Below the pieces are notes generated by a model. The model was not told the origin of the DNA. It saw only the letters and a list, made by a program, of their open reading frames with translations, and made no database searches. Shown piece after piece: positions 17,105 to 23,982 of a stretch of DNA of 36,039 nucleotides; the first letter of the stretch is position 1, and each line of letters opens with the position of its first letter. The DNA comes from Lachnospiraceae bacterium (GTDB taxonomy: Bacteria > Bacillota > Clostridia > Lachnospirales > Lachnospiraceae). The position numbers and the translations under genes are program-made. The DNA is taken from contig JAAVYA010000024.1 in NCBI GenBank assembly GCA_022790855.1, positions 1-36,039 of the forward strand, given 5' to 3'.

Positions 17105-17547
17105 AAGTAATCTTATTGCAGGATGTAAAATCCCTTGGAAAAAAGGGGGATGTTGTAAATGTCAGTGACGGATATGCCAGGAATATGCTTCTTCCCAAAA
17201 AACTAGGAGTAGAAGCGAATGGAAAGAATCTGAATGACTTAAAGCTGCAGAATATGCATGCGGAAAAAGTTGCCAAGGAGAATCTGGAAGCTGCAGAAAA
17301 GCTTGCGGAAGAAATTGCAGAAAAGCAAGTTCAGGTAACAATTAAGACAGGTGCGGGAGGGAAGATTTTCGGATCTGTTTCTACAAAAGAAATCGTATCT
17401 GCAGCAAAAGAGCAGTTACATCTGGAATTAGACAAGAAAAAAATGCAGCTGCCGGAAGGATTAAAGAGCTTAGGCGTACATGAAGTACCCATCAGACTTC
17501 ATCCGAAAGTAACGGCTTCCCTGAAAGTAAAGGTTGTAGAAGAATAA
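17101..17547 (+). CDS. rplI: 50S ribosomal protein L9
   Basis: 148 residues. N-terminal L9 signature [33 protein letters not shown], a long charged connecting helix (about 45-75) and the C-terminal domain with [19 protein letters not shown] and [9 protein letters not shown]. L9 binds 23S rRNA near the L1 stalk and helps keep the reading frame. Its start overlaps the gdpP stop by four bases, indicating translational coupling. Standard gdpP-rplI-dnaB order. Confidence 0.98.
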   Translation: [148 protein letters not shown]

Positions 17548-17562
17548 GCAGGAGGGACTTCA

Positions 17563-18894
17563 ATGGAAGAAGCTCTGATCAAACGGATCATGCCCCACAG
17601 CCTGGAGGCAGAGCAGTCCGTGATCGGCGCTATGATCATGGATAAAGAGGCGATTGTAATTGCCTCAGAGACAGTGACGAAAGAAGATTTTTACCAGCAG
17701 TCCAACGGCGTTATTTTTGAGTCTATGGTAGAGTTATATAACGAAGGACAGCCGGTAGATGTGGTAACGCTGCAGAATCGTTTGCGGGAAAAAGACGTTC
17801 CGCCGGAAATCAGCAGTATAGAATTCATTGCAAATTTGATTGCGGCAGTCCCAACTTCTGTAAATGTAAAAAATTATGCCGCCATCGTTGCTGAAAAAGC
17901 CATATTACGCCGTCTCATAAAAGTAAACGAAGAGATTGCCAACCAGTGCTATTTAGGGAAGGACAGTCTGGATGATATTTTATCCCATACGGAGAAGCAA
18001 ATTTTTTCCCTGCTTCAGAATACCGGGGGCAGTGATTATGTTCCTATTAAGCAAGTAGTAATACAAGCTTTGGAAAAGATCGAACAAGCTGCCAAAACCC
18101 AGGGAAATGTCACCGGGATTGCTACTGGATTTTTGGATTTGGATTACAAGACCTCGGGCCTTCAGCCTTCGGATTTGATTCTGATTGCCGCCCGTCCTTC
18201 TATGGGAAAAACGGCGTTTGTGTTGAATATTGCCCAGCATGTGGCTTTTCACAGTAATTTATGTACTGCGGTATTCAGTCTGGAAATGTCCAAGGAACAG
18301 CTTGTAAACCGTCTTTTTTCCCTGGAATCTAGAGTAGATGCCCAGCTTTTGCGTTCCGGTAACTTAGCCGACGAGGATTGGGAAAAGCTGATCGAAGGAG
18401 CCGGGGTAATCGGACGGTCCAATTTGATCATTGACGATACTCCAGGCATTACCATTTCAGAGCTTCGTTCCAAATGCAGGAAGTATAAGCTGGAACATAA
18501 TCTGCAGTTAATCATCATCGACTATTTGCAGTTGATGAACGGTTCCGGACGGTCTGATTCCAGACAGCAGGAAGTATCTGATATTTCCCGTTCCCTGAAA
18601 GGACTTGCCCGGGAGTTGCATGTACCGGTAATTGCATTGTCCCAGCTGAGCCGGCAGGTGGAGCAACGTCCGGATCACAGGCCCATGCTTTCGGACTTGC
18701 GTGAATCGGGAGCTATTGAGCAGGATGCCGATGTGGTAATGTTTATTTACAGGGATGATTATTACAATAAAGACACTACTGAGAAAAATATTGCGGAGAT
18801 CATTATTGCCAAGCAAAGAAACGGCCCGATTGGGACGGTAAATCTGGTATGGCTGCCCCAGTATACCAAGTTTGCCAACATGGAAAAGAATTGA
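17563..18894 (+). CDS. dnaB: Replicative DNA helicase DnaB (Firmicute DnaC)
   Basis: 443 residues, full length. N-terminal helicase-loader/primase-interaction domain (about 10-120), linker, then a RecA-type hexameric motor: Walker A RPSMGKTA (211-218), LQLIIIDYLQLM (Walker B), ALSQLSRQVEQRPDHRPMLSDLRESGAIEQDAD and the late AKQRNGPIGT. It unwinds DNA at the replication fork using ATP. No intein or insertion. CAGGAGGG precedes the start. Last gene of the unit. Confidence 0.98.
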   Translation: MEEALIKRIMPHSLEAEQSVIGAMIMDKEAIVIASETVTKEDFYQQSNGVIFESMVELYNEGQPVDVVTLQNRLREKDVPPEISSIEFIANLIAAVPTSVNVKNYAAIVAEKAILRRLIKVNEEIANQCYLGKDSLDDILSHTEKQIFSLLQNTGGSDYVPIKQVVIQALEKIEQAAKTQGNVTGIATGFLDLDYKTSGLQPSDLILIAARPSMGKTAFVLNIAQHVAFHSNLCTAVFSLEMSKEQLVNRLFSLESRVDAQLLRSGNLADEDWEKLIEGAGVIGRSNLIIDDTPGITISELRSKCRKYKLEHNLQLIIIDYLQLMNGSGRSDSRQQEVSDISRSLKGLARELHVPVIALSQLSRQVEQRPDHRPMLSDLRESGAIEQDADVVMFIYRDDYYNKDTTEKNIAEIIIAKQRNGPIGTVNLVWLPQYTKFANMEKN

Positions 18895-18918
18895 AAATAA
18901 GAAATTGCTGTTGAATGG

Positions 18919-18956
18919 AACAGATACTTTCCGAGAAAGGAAAGTATCTGTTTTTT
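18919..18956 (+). terminator. Terminator of gdpP-rplI-dnaB
   Basis: Perfect stem ACAGATACTTTCC / GGAAAGTATCTGT with a 6-nt loop and a T6 tail. Confidence 0.92.
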
Positions 18957-18984
18957 CTTGTCGCTATTACACGATGGAAAATGA

Positions 18985-19012
18985 TTGTAAGATGATAGAA
19001 AAATGGTATAAA
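18985..19012 (+). promoter_or_regulatory. Promoter of the MerR-type gene
   Basis: TTGTAA (18985-18990), 16 bp, TATAAA (19007-19012). Confidence 0.5.
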
Positions 19013-19052
19013 ATAAAATTGCAGAAAAAACGTAAAGATTGGAGGTAATTGT

Positions 19053-19706
19053 GTGGAGAGTACTCGCTATATGATTTCAGACGCGGCAAATCTGGTCAAT
19101 GTAGAATCGCATGTACTGCGCTACTGGGAAGATGAGCTGGATTTGGATATTCCAAGAAATGAGATGGGACACCGTTACTATACAGAAGAGAATATAAAAG
19201 AATTTTTCAGGATAAAAGAATGGAAGGAGCAGGGCTATCAATTAAAAGCAATCCGCATGCTGGTACAGGAAGAAAGGATGAAAAAAATGGCAGCAAACAA
19301 AAACACCCAAAACACTCAGCTTACGGCAGGAAATACCAATGCCGCGGGAAACCAGTTAATGGCCGGTGAGCCGGTACATAAAGAAGAAATATCAAATAAT
19401 TCTGCCCGGAATACTGTGAAACTGGAACAGTTTCAGTCTATGATGACAAATATTGTTCGAAATGCCCTGGAAGAAAACAATCAGGCTCTGGGAAGAGAAG
19501 TTGGTTATCAGGTGGAAGAGAAAGTGATCAAAGAAATGAATTACCTGATGCGGGTGCAGGATGAAGCAGAAGAAGAACGGTTCCGCAAATTGGATGCGGC
19601 AATACGCACACATCGGAAGGGAAAGAAAATCAAAGAGGACAACCCTCAGAAAGTAGGAAGATTCTCAAGAAAAGAGAAAAAGCTGAATCCCAATTTGAGT
19701 ATGTGA
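19053..19706 (+). CDS. MerR-family transcriptional regulator
   Basis: 217 residues with GTG start; GGAGG lies 7 nt upstream. N-terminal winged-helix MerR domain (about 5-72): ISDAANLVNVESHVLRYWEDEL, then GHRYYTEENIKEFFRIKEWKEQGYQLKAIRML. A low-complexity Asn/Gln/Thr linker follows (about 80-125). An effector part lacking metal-binding cysteines comes next (about 128-185), coiled and glutamate-rich, and the tail is strongly basic (RKGKKIKED...RKEKKLN). The lack of a known ligand domain means the signal cannot be predicted. Monocistronic. Confidence 0.9.
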   Translation: MESTRYMISDAANLVNVESHVLRYWEDELDLDIPRNEMGHRYYTEENIKEFFRIKEWKEQGYQLKAIRMLVQEERMKKMAANKNTQNTQLTAGNTNAAGNQLMAGEPVHKEEISNNSARNTVKLEQFQSMMTNIVRNALEENNQALGREVGYQVEEKVIKEMNYLMRVQDEAEEERFRKLDAAIRTHRKGKKIKEDNPQKVGRFSRKEKKLNPNLSM

Positions 19707-19747
19707 TGATCATGGACAAGCCATGAACGTTCCTGTTTGCATGTTGC

Positions 19748-19779
19748 AAAAAAGAGGACACATCATGTGTCCTCTTTTT
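19748..19779. terminator. Bidirectional terminator between MerR-type gene and ferredoxin
   Basis: AAAAAAGAGGACAC-ATCAT-GTGTCCTCTTTTT: a perfect stem with A- and T-tracts, shared by two convergent genes. Confidence 0.92.
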
Positions 19780-19791
19780 AGTCAATCATAA

Positions 19792-19962
19792 TTATTCGGC
19801 AGCGATAGCGCCTACCGGACATGCACCTGCACAAGTACCGCAATCTACGCAGGTATCAGCGTTGATTTCGTATTTTCCATCGCCAGCAGCGATAGCGCCT
19901 ACCGGACATTCACCCTCGCAGGTTCCGCAGCTTACACAAGAATCAGAAATTACATATGCCAT
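19792..19962 (-). CDS. 2[4Fe-4S] clostridial-type ferredoxin
   Basis: 56 residues, classic size. Two cluster motifs CxxCxxCxxxCP at C9-C12-C15-C19 and C38-C41-C44-C48, related by the internal duplication typical of clostridial ferredoxins (VGAIAAG / VGAIAAE). It shuttles low-potential electrons, for example for pyruvate:ferredoxin oxidoreductase and hydrogenase. The start at 19962 is chosen because AGGAGG is 8 nt upstream; a longer in-frame start would place the site inside the gene. It has its own strong promoter and terminator, so high expression is expected. Confidence 0.96.
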   Translation of the reverse strand: MAYVISDSCVSCGTCEGECPVGAIAAGDGKYEINADTCVDCGTCAGACPVGAIAAE

Positions 19963-20023
19963 GTCAGTATCCTCCTTTGACAATATTCAAAATATGAAGC
20001 TATGTATATTAGCTTTGACCTAT

Positions 20024-20052
20024 ATTTTAATACAAAAACAACGGAATGACAA
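20024..20052 (-). promoter_or_regulatory. Promoter of the ferredoxin gene
   Basis: On the minus strand TTGTCA, 17 bp, TAAAAT (+ strand 20052-20047 and 20029-20024), each five of six consensus bases. Confidence 0.7.
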
Positions 20053-20149
20053 GTATATTTTCAAATACATTGCTACCAGTTTTAGCAGGAAAAACCAGAG
20101 AATGCGGATATCGTGTATTTGGCATATGATGAATATTTCAATAAATTCG

Positions 20150-20178
20150 TTGCATAATAACAAAAATAGTATTATAAT
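20150..20178 (+). promoter_or_regulatory. Promoter of the DUF1858 gene
   Basis: TTGCAT (20150-20155), 17 bp, TATAAT (20173-20178). Confidence 0.7.
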
Positions 20179-20217
20179 AGAGATTCCATACAATGGAAAA
20201 TAAAGGAGGATACTGCA

Positions 20218-20424
20218 ATGGCACAGGTTACAAAAAGTACTATGATTGGTGAATTACTTATGATTGATGAGAATGTGGCTCCGATTTTACTTGAGATTGG
20301 AATGCATTGTTTGGGCTGCCCGTCTTCCCAGATGGAAACAATTGAAGAAGCAGCAATGGTACATGGCATAGATCCGGACGCATTGGTTGAAAAAATCAAT
20401 GATTTCCTGGCTAGTTCCAAATAA
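20218..20424 (+). CDS. DUF1858 domain protein
   Basis: 68 residues, the whole being one DUF1858 domain: [54 protein letters not shown]. The family is small and helical with a conserved CxGC motif (here CLGC) and often occurs alone or fused to redox and hybrid-cluster proteins; it is thought to be redox-active or metal-binding, but the reaction is unknown. AAAGGAGG lies 8 nt before ATG. Divergent from the ferredoxin gene, with separate promoters about 100 bp apart, which hints at a shared redox context. Confidence 0.92.
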   Translation: MAQVTKSTMIGELLMIDENVAPILLEIGMHCLGCPSSQMETIEEAAMVHGIDPDALVEKINDFLASSK

Positions 20425-20461
20425 GATGTAAGTTTTCATATACAGATCGTCATATGACAAC

Positions 20462-20508
20462 AAAAGAGCCGTAATGGCTGCCAGACTGGCAGGACATTGC
20501 GGCTTTTG
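20462..20508. terminator. Long hairpin terminator between DUF1858 and mecA
   Basis: AAAAGAGCCGTAATG / CATTGCGGCTTTT enclosing a second stem CTGCCAG-A-CTGGCAG. Both outer flanks carry A/T-tracts, so it can stop both convergent genes. Confidence 0.85.
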
Positions 20509-20524
20509 CTTATTTCTGATTCAA

Positions 20525-21319
20525 TTACAGATCAGCCAGAACTTGTAAAGCATTTTCCTTTAGAATCATATCATAATGTTCCTCTAAATATGCCTGAGCA
20601 GAAGCGGTATACTTCTCCTGTTTGGCATATTCGGACAGGATATTGCAGACCTTATTGAATTCTTCCGGCGTATGCTGGCTCTTGCTGATGACCAGATAGT
20701 ATTTTCTGGTGGAAATATTTTTGTACAGGACATTACAGCCGTTATAAAAGCCTTTTAATACTCGGGCAAGGCGGCTGACGTCGTCCAGCCGATTGAATAC
20801 GAAAAGCTTTGTAATATCTACGACAATCTGTGGCTCTACAGGACGGGGAGCAGGAGCGCTCTGGACCTTTGGTTCCAGGGGAATAAATTCAGGCTCCTTC
20901 TTTAAGCCGGCTTCTGCTTTCTTTCTCTCTTCCTGTATCTTTCGGAATAAATCCAGGATATCGTCAGCTCCAACAGAATCAAATACGGAATCATTCTCCG
21001 GATATTTGGAGGAGCCTCCTTCCTCAGGATTACCCTGGGAGAACTGAGAGAATCGTGTATCCAGTTCTTCCGGATATTCCACCTTCGTAATAATCAGTAT
21101 GATAGTATCCGCAGAAAGCGGTATCGCTTCAATCATCAATGGGATATCCTCTGCCTCAAATCCGCATTCATAAGCGGCTTGCTGCATCATGTCTCGGAAC
21201 AATGATTTGGCCTTCTCTGTGCCGTAAGCAAGCTCACTCAGCTTAATCTGACGGTCTGCAAGGTCTTCCCTGGTTAAGGTGCAGCGTATTTGGTTATCGC
21301 TAACCTTTTCAATTTTCAT
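20525..21319 (-). CDS. mecA: Adaptor protein MecA
   Basis: 264 residues. N-terminal substrate-binding domain starts MKIEKVSDNQIRCTLTREDL and has LAYGTEKAKSLFRDMM. A long acidic/proline linker (about 105-165) leads to a C-terminal ClpC-binding domain (VFNRLDDVSRLARVLKGFYN, NSTLYKN-like NVLYKN, YYLVISKSQHTPEEFNKVCNILSEYA). MecA delivers substrates such as ComK or Spx to the ClpCP protease. The start at 21319 has GGGAG 8 nt upstream; the longer frame to 21376 has no ribosome site. Longer than B. subtilis MecA, mainly in the linker. Confidence 0.93.
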   Translation of the reverse strand: MKIEKVSDNQIRCTLTREDLADRQIKLSELAYGTEKAKSLFRDMMQQAAYECGFEAEDIPLMIEAIPLSADTIILIITKVEYPEELDTRFSQFSQGNPEEGGSSKYPENDSVFDSVGADDILDLFRKIQEERKKAEAGLKKEPEFIPLEPKVQSAPAPRPVEPQIVVDITKLFVFNRLDDVSRLARVLKGFYNGCNVLYKNISTRKYYLVISKSQHTPEEFNKVCNILSEYAKQEKYTASAQAYLEEHYDMILKENALQVLADL

Positions 21320-21378
21320 ATGATCACTCCCTTTTTCAAGGTCTACAATAAAAAAATCAATATGCTTTGAGTACAAAA

Positions 21379-21407
21379 AGTATATACAATATCTTATGTT
21401 TCGTCAA
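21379..21407 (-). promoter_or_regulatory. Promoter of mecA
   Basis: Minus strand TTGACG, 17 bp, TATACT (+ strand 21407-21402 and 21384-21379). Confidence 0.65.
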
Positions 21408-21466
21408 GTAAAAGGCCGCAAATTCATAAAAATTTTATGAAATTAGTATTTTTTTCAAAAAAACTG

Positions 21467-21495
21467 TTGCCAAATAGGCCGGAGTATGTTATACA
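21467..21495 (+). promoter_or_regulatory. Promoter of the kinase operon
   Basis: TTGCCA (21467-21472), 17 bp, TATACA (21490-21495). The predicted start near 21502 leaves only about 6 nt before the ATG at 21508 (see findings). Confidence 0.5.
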
Positions 21496-21507
21496 GGATA
21501 CTAAGAG

Positions 21508-22890
21508 ATGTGTCCCGGCCGCAAAGCAGGAAAGGGGCGTACCAAAATTATCAATCAAGTTTTGTTCCAAAAGTACCACGTTTTGTCGCTTTTAGGAAGC
21601 GGTGGCAGCAGCAGCGTATATCTGGCGGAGCATCTGAAACTGGAGCAATATCGGGCCGTCAAGTGCATTCCCAAAGCACAGGTTCGAATCTCTACCCAGT
21701 ATCTGGAAGCAAGTCTTTTGAAGAGTCTGAGACATCCCGGAATTCCCATGATTTATGACATGGAAGAAGATGAAAATTTTCTGTATATCATTGAAGAATA
21801 TATTCAGGGAGAATCATTGTCAGCTTTTTTGCAAAATCATAACAATATTTCCCAAGAAACTATCATCTCATTTGGCATTCAACTATGCGGTATTATCGAG
21901 TATCTCCATAATCAGAAGCCTTATCCTATCCTATATCTGGATTTAAAACCAGAACATATTATAATATGCGGAAATCAGTTAAAATTAATTGATTATGGAA
22001 TTTCTTCCGTATTTGGGGGACATAATATTCCTTCCCAAAGCCATGGAACACCTGGTTTTGCAGCGCCGGAACAGCGAAACGGCAGTCATCTTGTTCTGCA
22101 GACAGATGTTTATGGAATCGGTGCGGTACTTTACTATATGCTGACAAAGGAATTATTACCACCATATTCTGGTACAGTCTATCTGTTTCCCAAATATTGT
22201 TCCCTTCATTTCAAAAAAATAATAAAAAAAGCTGTTTCACCGGAGTATAAAAAGCGATATCAAAATGCGAATGAACTTCGGAAAGCGCTTTTGAAAATTT
22301 CTTTGGGCCGGGCTGATATTCAGCAAAAAGCGCATCTCTTGAAAAAAATCTCAATCATAGGAAGTCAGGAGCATATCGGTGTTACCCATATCGCTGTCAG
22401 CCTTGTTAGCTGGCTGAATCATTTGGATCAGGATGCATATTATGAATCCGTAGAGACCACAAATTTTCTTTCATCTTTGGCATGTTATCAAGATCATGTA
22501 TGGGAAGAACATGGGGTTTTGAGATATCATAATTTTCAGGCAGTCACTGCTTCTTCATTTTGGTCAGAAACAAAAAAATCACACATTTTTGTGCAGGACT
22601 ACGGAACAGACGTTGTATCTGTCCAGGGGGAAGAAAATCGTGATCTTCTGATACTGGTTCTGGGAAGCCGTACATGGGAGATGGAATATGGGTTACGGGC
22701 TTGTCAGGCCTTGTCTGGTGAGGAGGATTTGATTTTAATTTGTAATTATAATGATAAACAGACTGCTGGAAAATATGCGTCTATTTTAAAAAGACAAGTA
22801 TATTATTTTCCATTAGACCAGGATCCTTTTGCATGGACAAAGGAAAAACACCGTTTGTTTCAAGAGATTTGGAAAGGAAGGAGGAGATAA
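21508..22890 (+). CDS. Hanks-type serine/threonine kinase fused to a degenerate ParA/MinD-like domain
   Basis: 460 residues. Kinase domain at about 18-255: glycine loop LLGSGGSSSVYLAE (28-41), lysine K52 in AVKCI, helix-C glutamate E67, catalytic loop YLDLKPEH with D145 and K147, DYG for DFG (162-164), APE (186-188) and TDVYGIGAVLYYML. The usual HRD is YLD and the Mg-binding Asn of DxKxxN is H150. The C-terminal part (about 268-460) begins KISIIGSQEHIGVTHIAVSL. This resembles a MinD/ParA P-loop strand-loop-helix, but the GKT lysine is replaced (GVTH). No membrane helix or PASTA repeat, so cytosolic. Start choice uncertain: ATG 21508, or ATT 21547 after AGGAAAGGGG. Followed by a related degenerate ATPase. 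Confidence 0.85.
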   Translation: MCPGRKAGKGRTKIINQVLFQKYHVLSLLGSGGSSSVYLAEHLKLEQYRAVKCIPKAQVRISTQYLEASLLKSLRHPGIPMIYDMEEDENFLYIIEEYIQGESLSAFLQNHNNISQETIISFGIQLCGIIEYLHNQKPYPILYLDLKPEHIIICGNQLKLIDYGISSVFGGHNIPSQSHGTPGFAAPEQRNGSHLVLQTDVYGIGAVLYYMLTKELLPPYSGTVYLFPKYCSLHFKKIIKKAVSPEYKKRYQNANELRKALLKISLGRADIQQKAHLLKKISIIGSQEHIGVTHIAVSLVSWLNHLDQDAYYESVETTNFLSSLACYQDHVWEEHGVLRYHNFQAVTASSFWSETKKSHIFVQDYGTDVVSVQGEENRDLLILVLGSRTWEMEYGLRACQALSGEEDLILICNYNDKQTAGKYASILKRQVYYFPLDQDPFAWTKEKHRLFQEIWKGRRR

Positions 22891-23477
22891 CGATACGGAT
22901 AAAAAGCATAAAAGCGGCAAAGCCGAGAATCATTATTGGCATTTTGGGGCAGGAGCCAGGTTTGGGAGTAACTCATTTGTCCATTTCATTGGCCAACTAT
23001 GCCGCCAAGTGGCTGAATGCCAGAACCGCACTGGTGGAGTGGGAAGTAAGGAATTCCCTGGCAGCTTTATCTCCCAAAGAAGGGGAAGAAGCATTTGATC
23101 TGAAGGGAGTAACGTACTTTCCATCCATTCCGGCAAAGGAACTGGGACTGATCTACAGTATGGATTTTGAATATATTATTCTGGATCTTGGAAGTGACAG
23201 TCAAAAAGCCAGAGAGGAATTGATGCGTTGTAATGGTAAATTGATTGTCGGCAGCCTGTGTCCCTGGAGGAAAGCCAGATATTATGATTATATCAAACGG
23301 TTGCAAGAACATACGGGTATTTCTGATATGTTTACGTTTTTGGCGTTATTTGAAGATAAGATAGAAATAAAAAGATGTTGTCGTACTTATAAGGCTCAGG
23401 TACAGAGCATACCTTTTATTGCGAATCCGTTCCATATTAAAAAAGAAGAAACAGATTTTTTGCACACATTGATTTAA
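22833..23477 (+). CDS. Degenerate ParA/MinD-like P-loop protein
   Basis: 214 residues if started at ATG 22833, which overlaps the kinase gene by 58 bp. The best ribosome site, GGAAGGAGGAG (22875-22885), is followed by no standard start but by an in-frame ATA at 22893, so the true start is unclear. The core begins RIIIGILGQEPGLGVTHLSISLANYAAKWL: the fold signature of MinD/ParA Walker A, with the essential GKT lysine replaced (GVTH). Then ALVEWEVRNSL matches the strand after the P-loop, and EYIILDLGSDS is Walker B-like. It is clearly related to the C-terminal domain of the upstream kinase. Nucleotide hydrolysis is unlikely; a scaffold or kinase-partner role is inference. Confidence 0.75.
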   Translation: MDKGKTPFVSRDLERKEEITIRIKSIKAAKPRIIIGILGQEPGLGVTHLSISLANYAAKWLNARTALVEWEVRNSLAALSPKEGEEAFDLKGVTYFPSIPAKELGLIYSMDFEYIILDLGSDSQKAREELMRCNGKLIVGSLCPWRKARYYDYIKRLQEHTGISDMFTFLALFEDKIEIKRCCRTYKAQVQSIPFIANPFHIKKEETDFLHTLI

Positions 23478-23511
23478 GCGGCGCCCAAGCTGCTGAACCG
23501 CCGCTGCGAGT
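23478..23511 (+). terminator. GC-rich hairpin after the pseudo-ATPase gene
   Basis: AGCGGCG / CGCCGCT (7 bp, perfect) around a 15-nt loop. No T-run follows, so it is a weak or non-terminating hairpin. Confidence 0.3.
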
Positions 23512-23558
23512 CTATAATATATCACAGTAAGCCTCCTTGTGGAGGAAGGAGAAGAAAT

Positions 23559-23780
23559 ATGAGTATTACCAATGGAGTGGAAAAGCAAGGACTGTTAATT
23601 GAATTGGAAAATATACAGAACAGGGGAATTACAATTTTTCTGGAAGGAATCCCAAGCAGTCCATTGACCGTTACGGATGCTCTGTGTGTCAATGACAGTA
23701 ATGACTTCATGAGGGATTACGTAACAAATGAAAAGGGGGTGTGGACGGAACTTCGATTTGACCGAGTAGAAAGCCTGTAA
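23559..23780 (+). CDS. Small conserved-looking protein of unknown function
   Basis: 73 residues, acidic, no membrane segment, no cysteine pair or known motif. Predicted short strands (GLLIELENI, GITIFLEGI) then a Thr/Asp/Asn-rich helix-prone part. Preceded by GGAGGAAGGAGAAG, part of which pairs with CCTCC just upstream (CCTCC-TTGT-GGAGG), so the ribosome site may be partly occluded. A TATAAT lies at about 23515-23520, and a GC hairpin after the preceding gene separates the units. It may belong to the kinase module by position only. Confidence 0.6.
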   Translation: MSITNGVEKQGLLIELENIQNRGITIFLEGIPSSPLTVTDALCVNDSNDFMRDYVTNEKGVWTELRFDRVESL

Positions 23781-23857
23781 TAAATCACAGGAACAGAATA
23801 GATATAAAACCATGTACAAAAGATATGTATATGCGTAAACACGTGATCTAAGAAAAA

Positions 23858-23900
23858 GATGCTCCTGTTATTGGGGAATGCAGGAGCATCAATTTTCTTT
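23858..23900 (+). terminator. Terminator upstream of the GH18 gene
   Basis: Perfect 10-bp stem GATGCTCCTG / CAGGAGCATC, 13-nt loop, then AATTTTCTTT. Confidence 0.82.
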
Positions 23901-23927
23901 GCATGTATGAGTTTGGTGTGTTATACT
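23899..23927 (+). promoter_or_regulatory. Promoter of the GH18 gene
   Basis: TTGCAT (23899-23904), 17 bp, TATACT (23922-23927). Confidence 0.65.
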
Positions 23928-23982
23928 AAAGCTTACCAGGTATATAACAGAGATAAACCATTTTGGCAGGAGGACACCAGAC

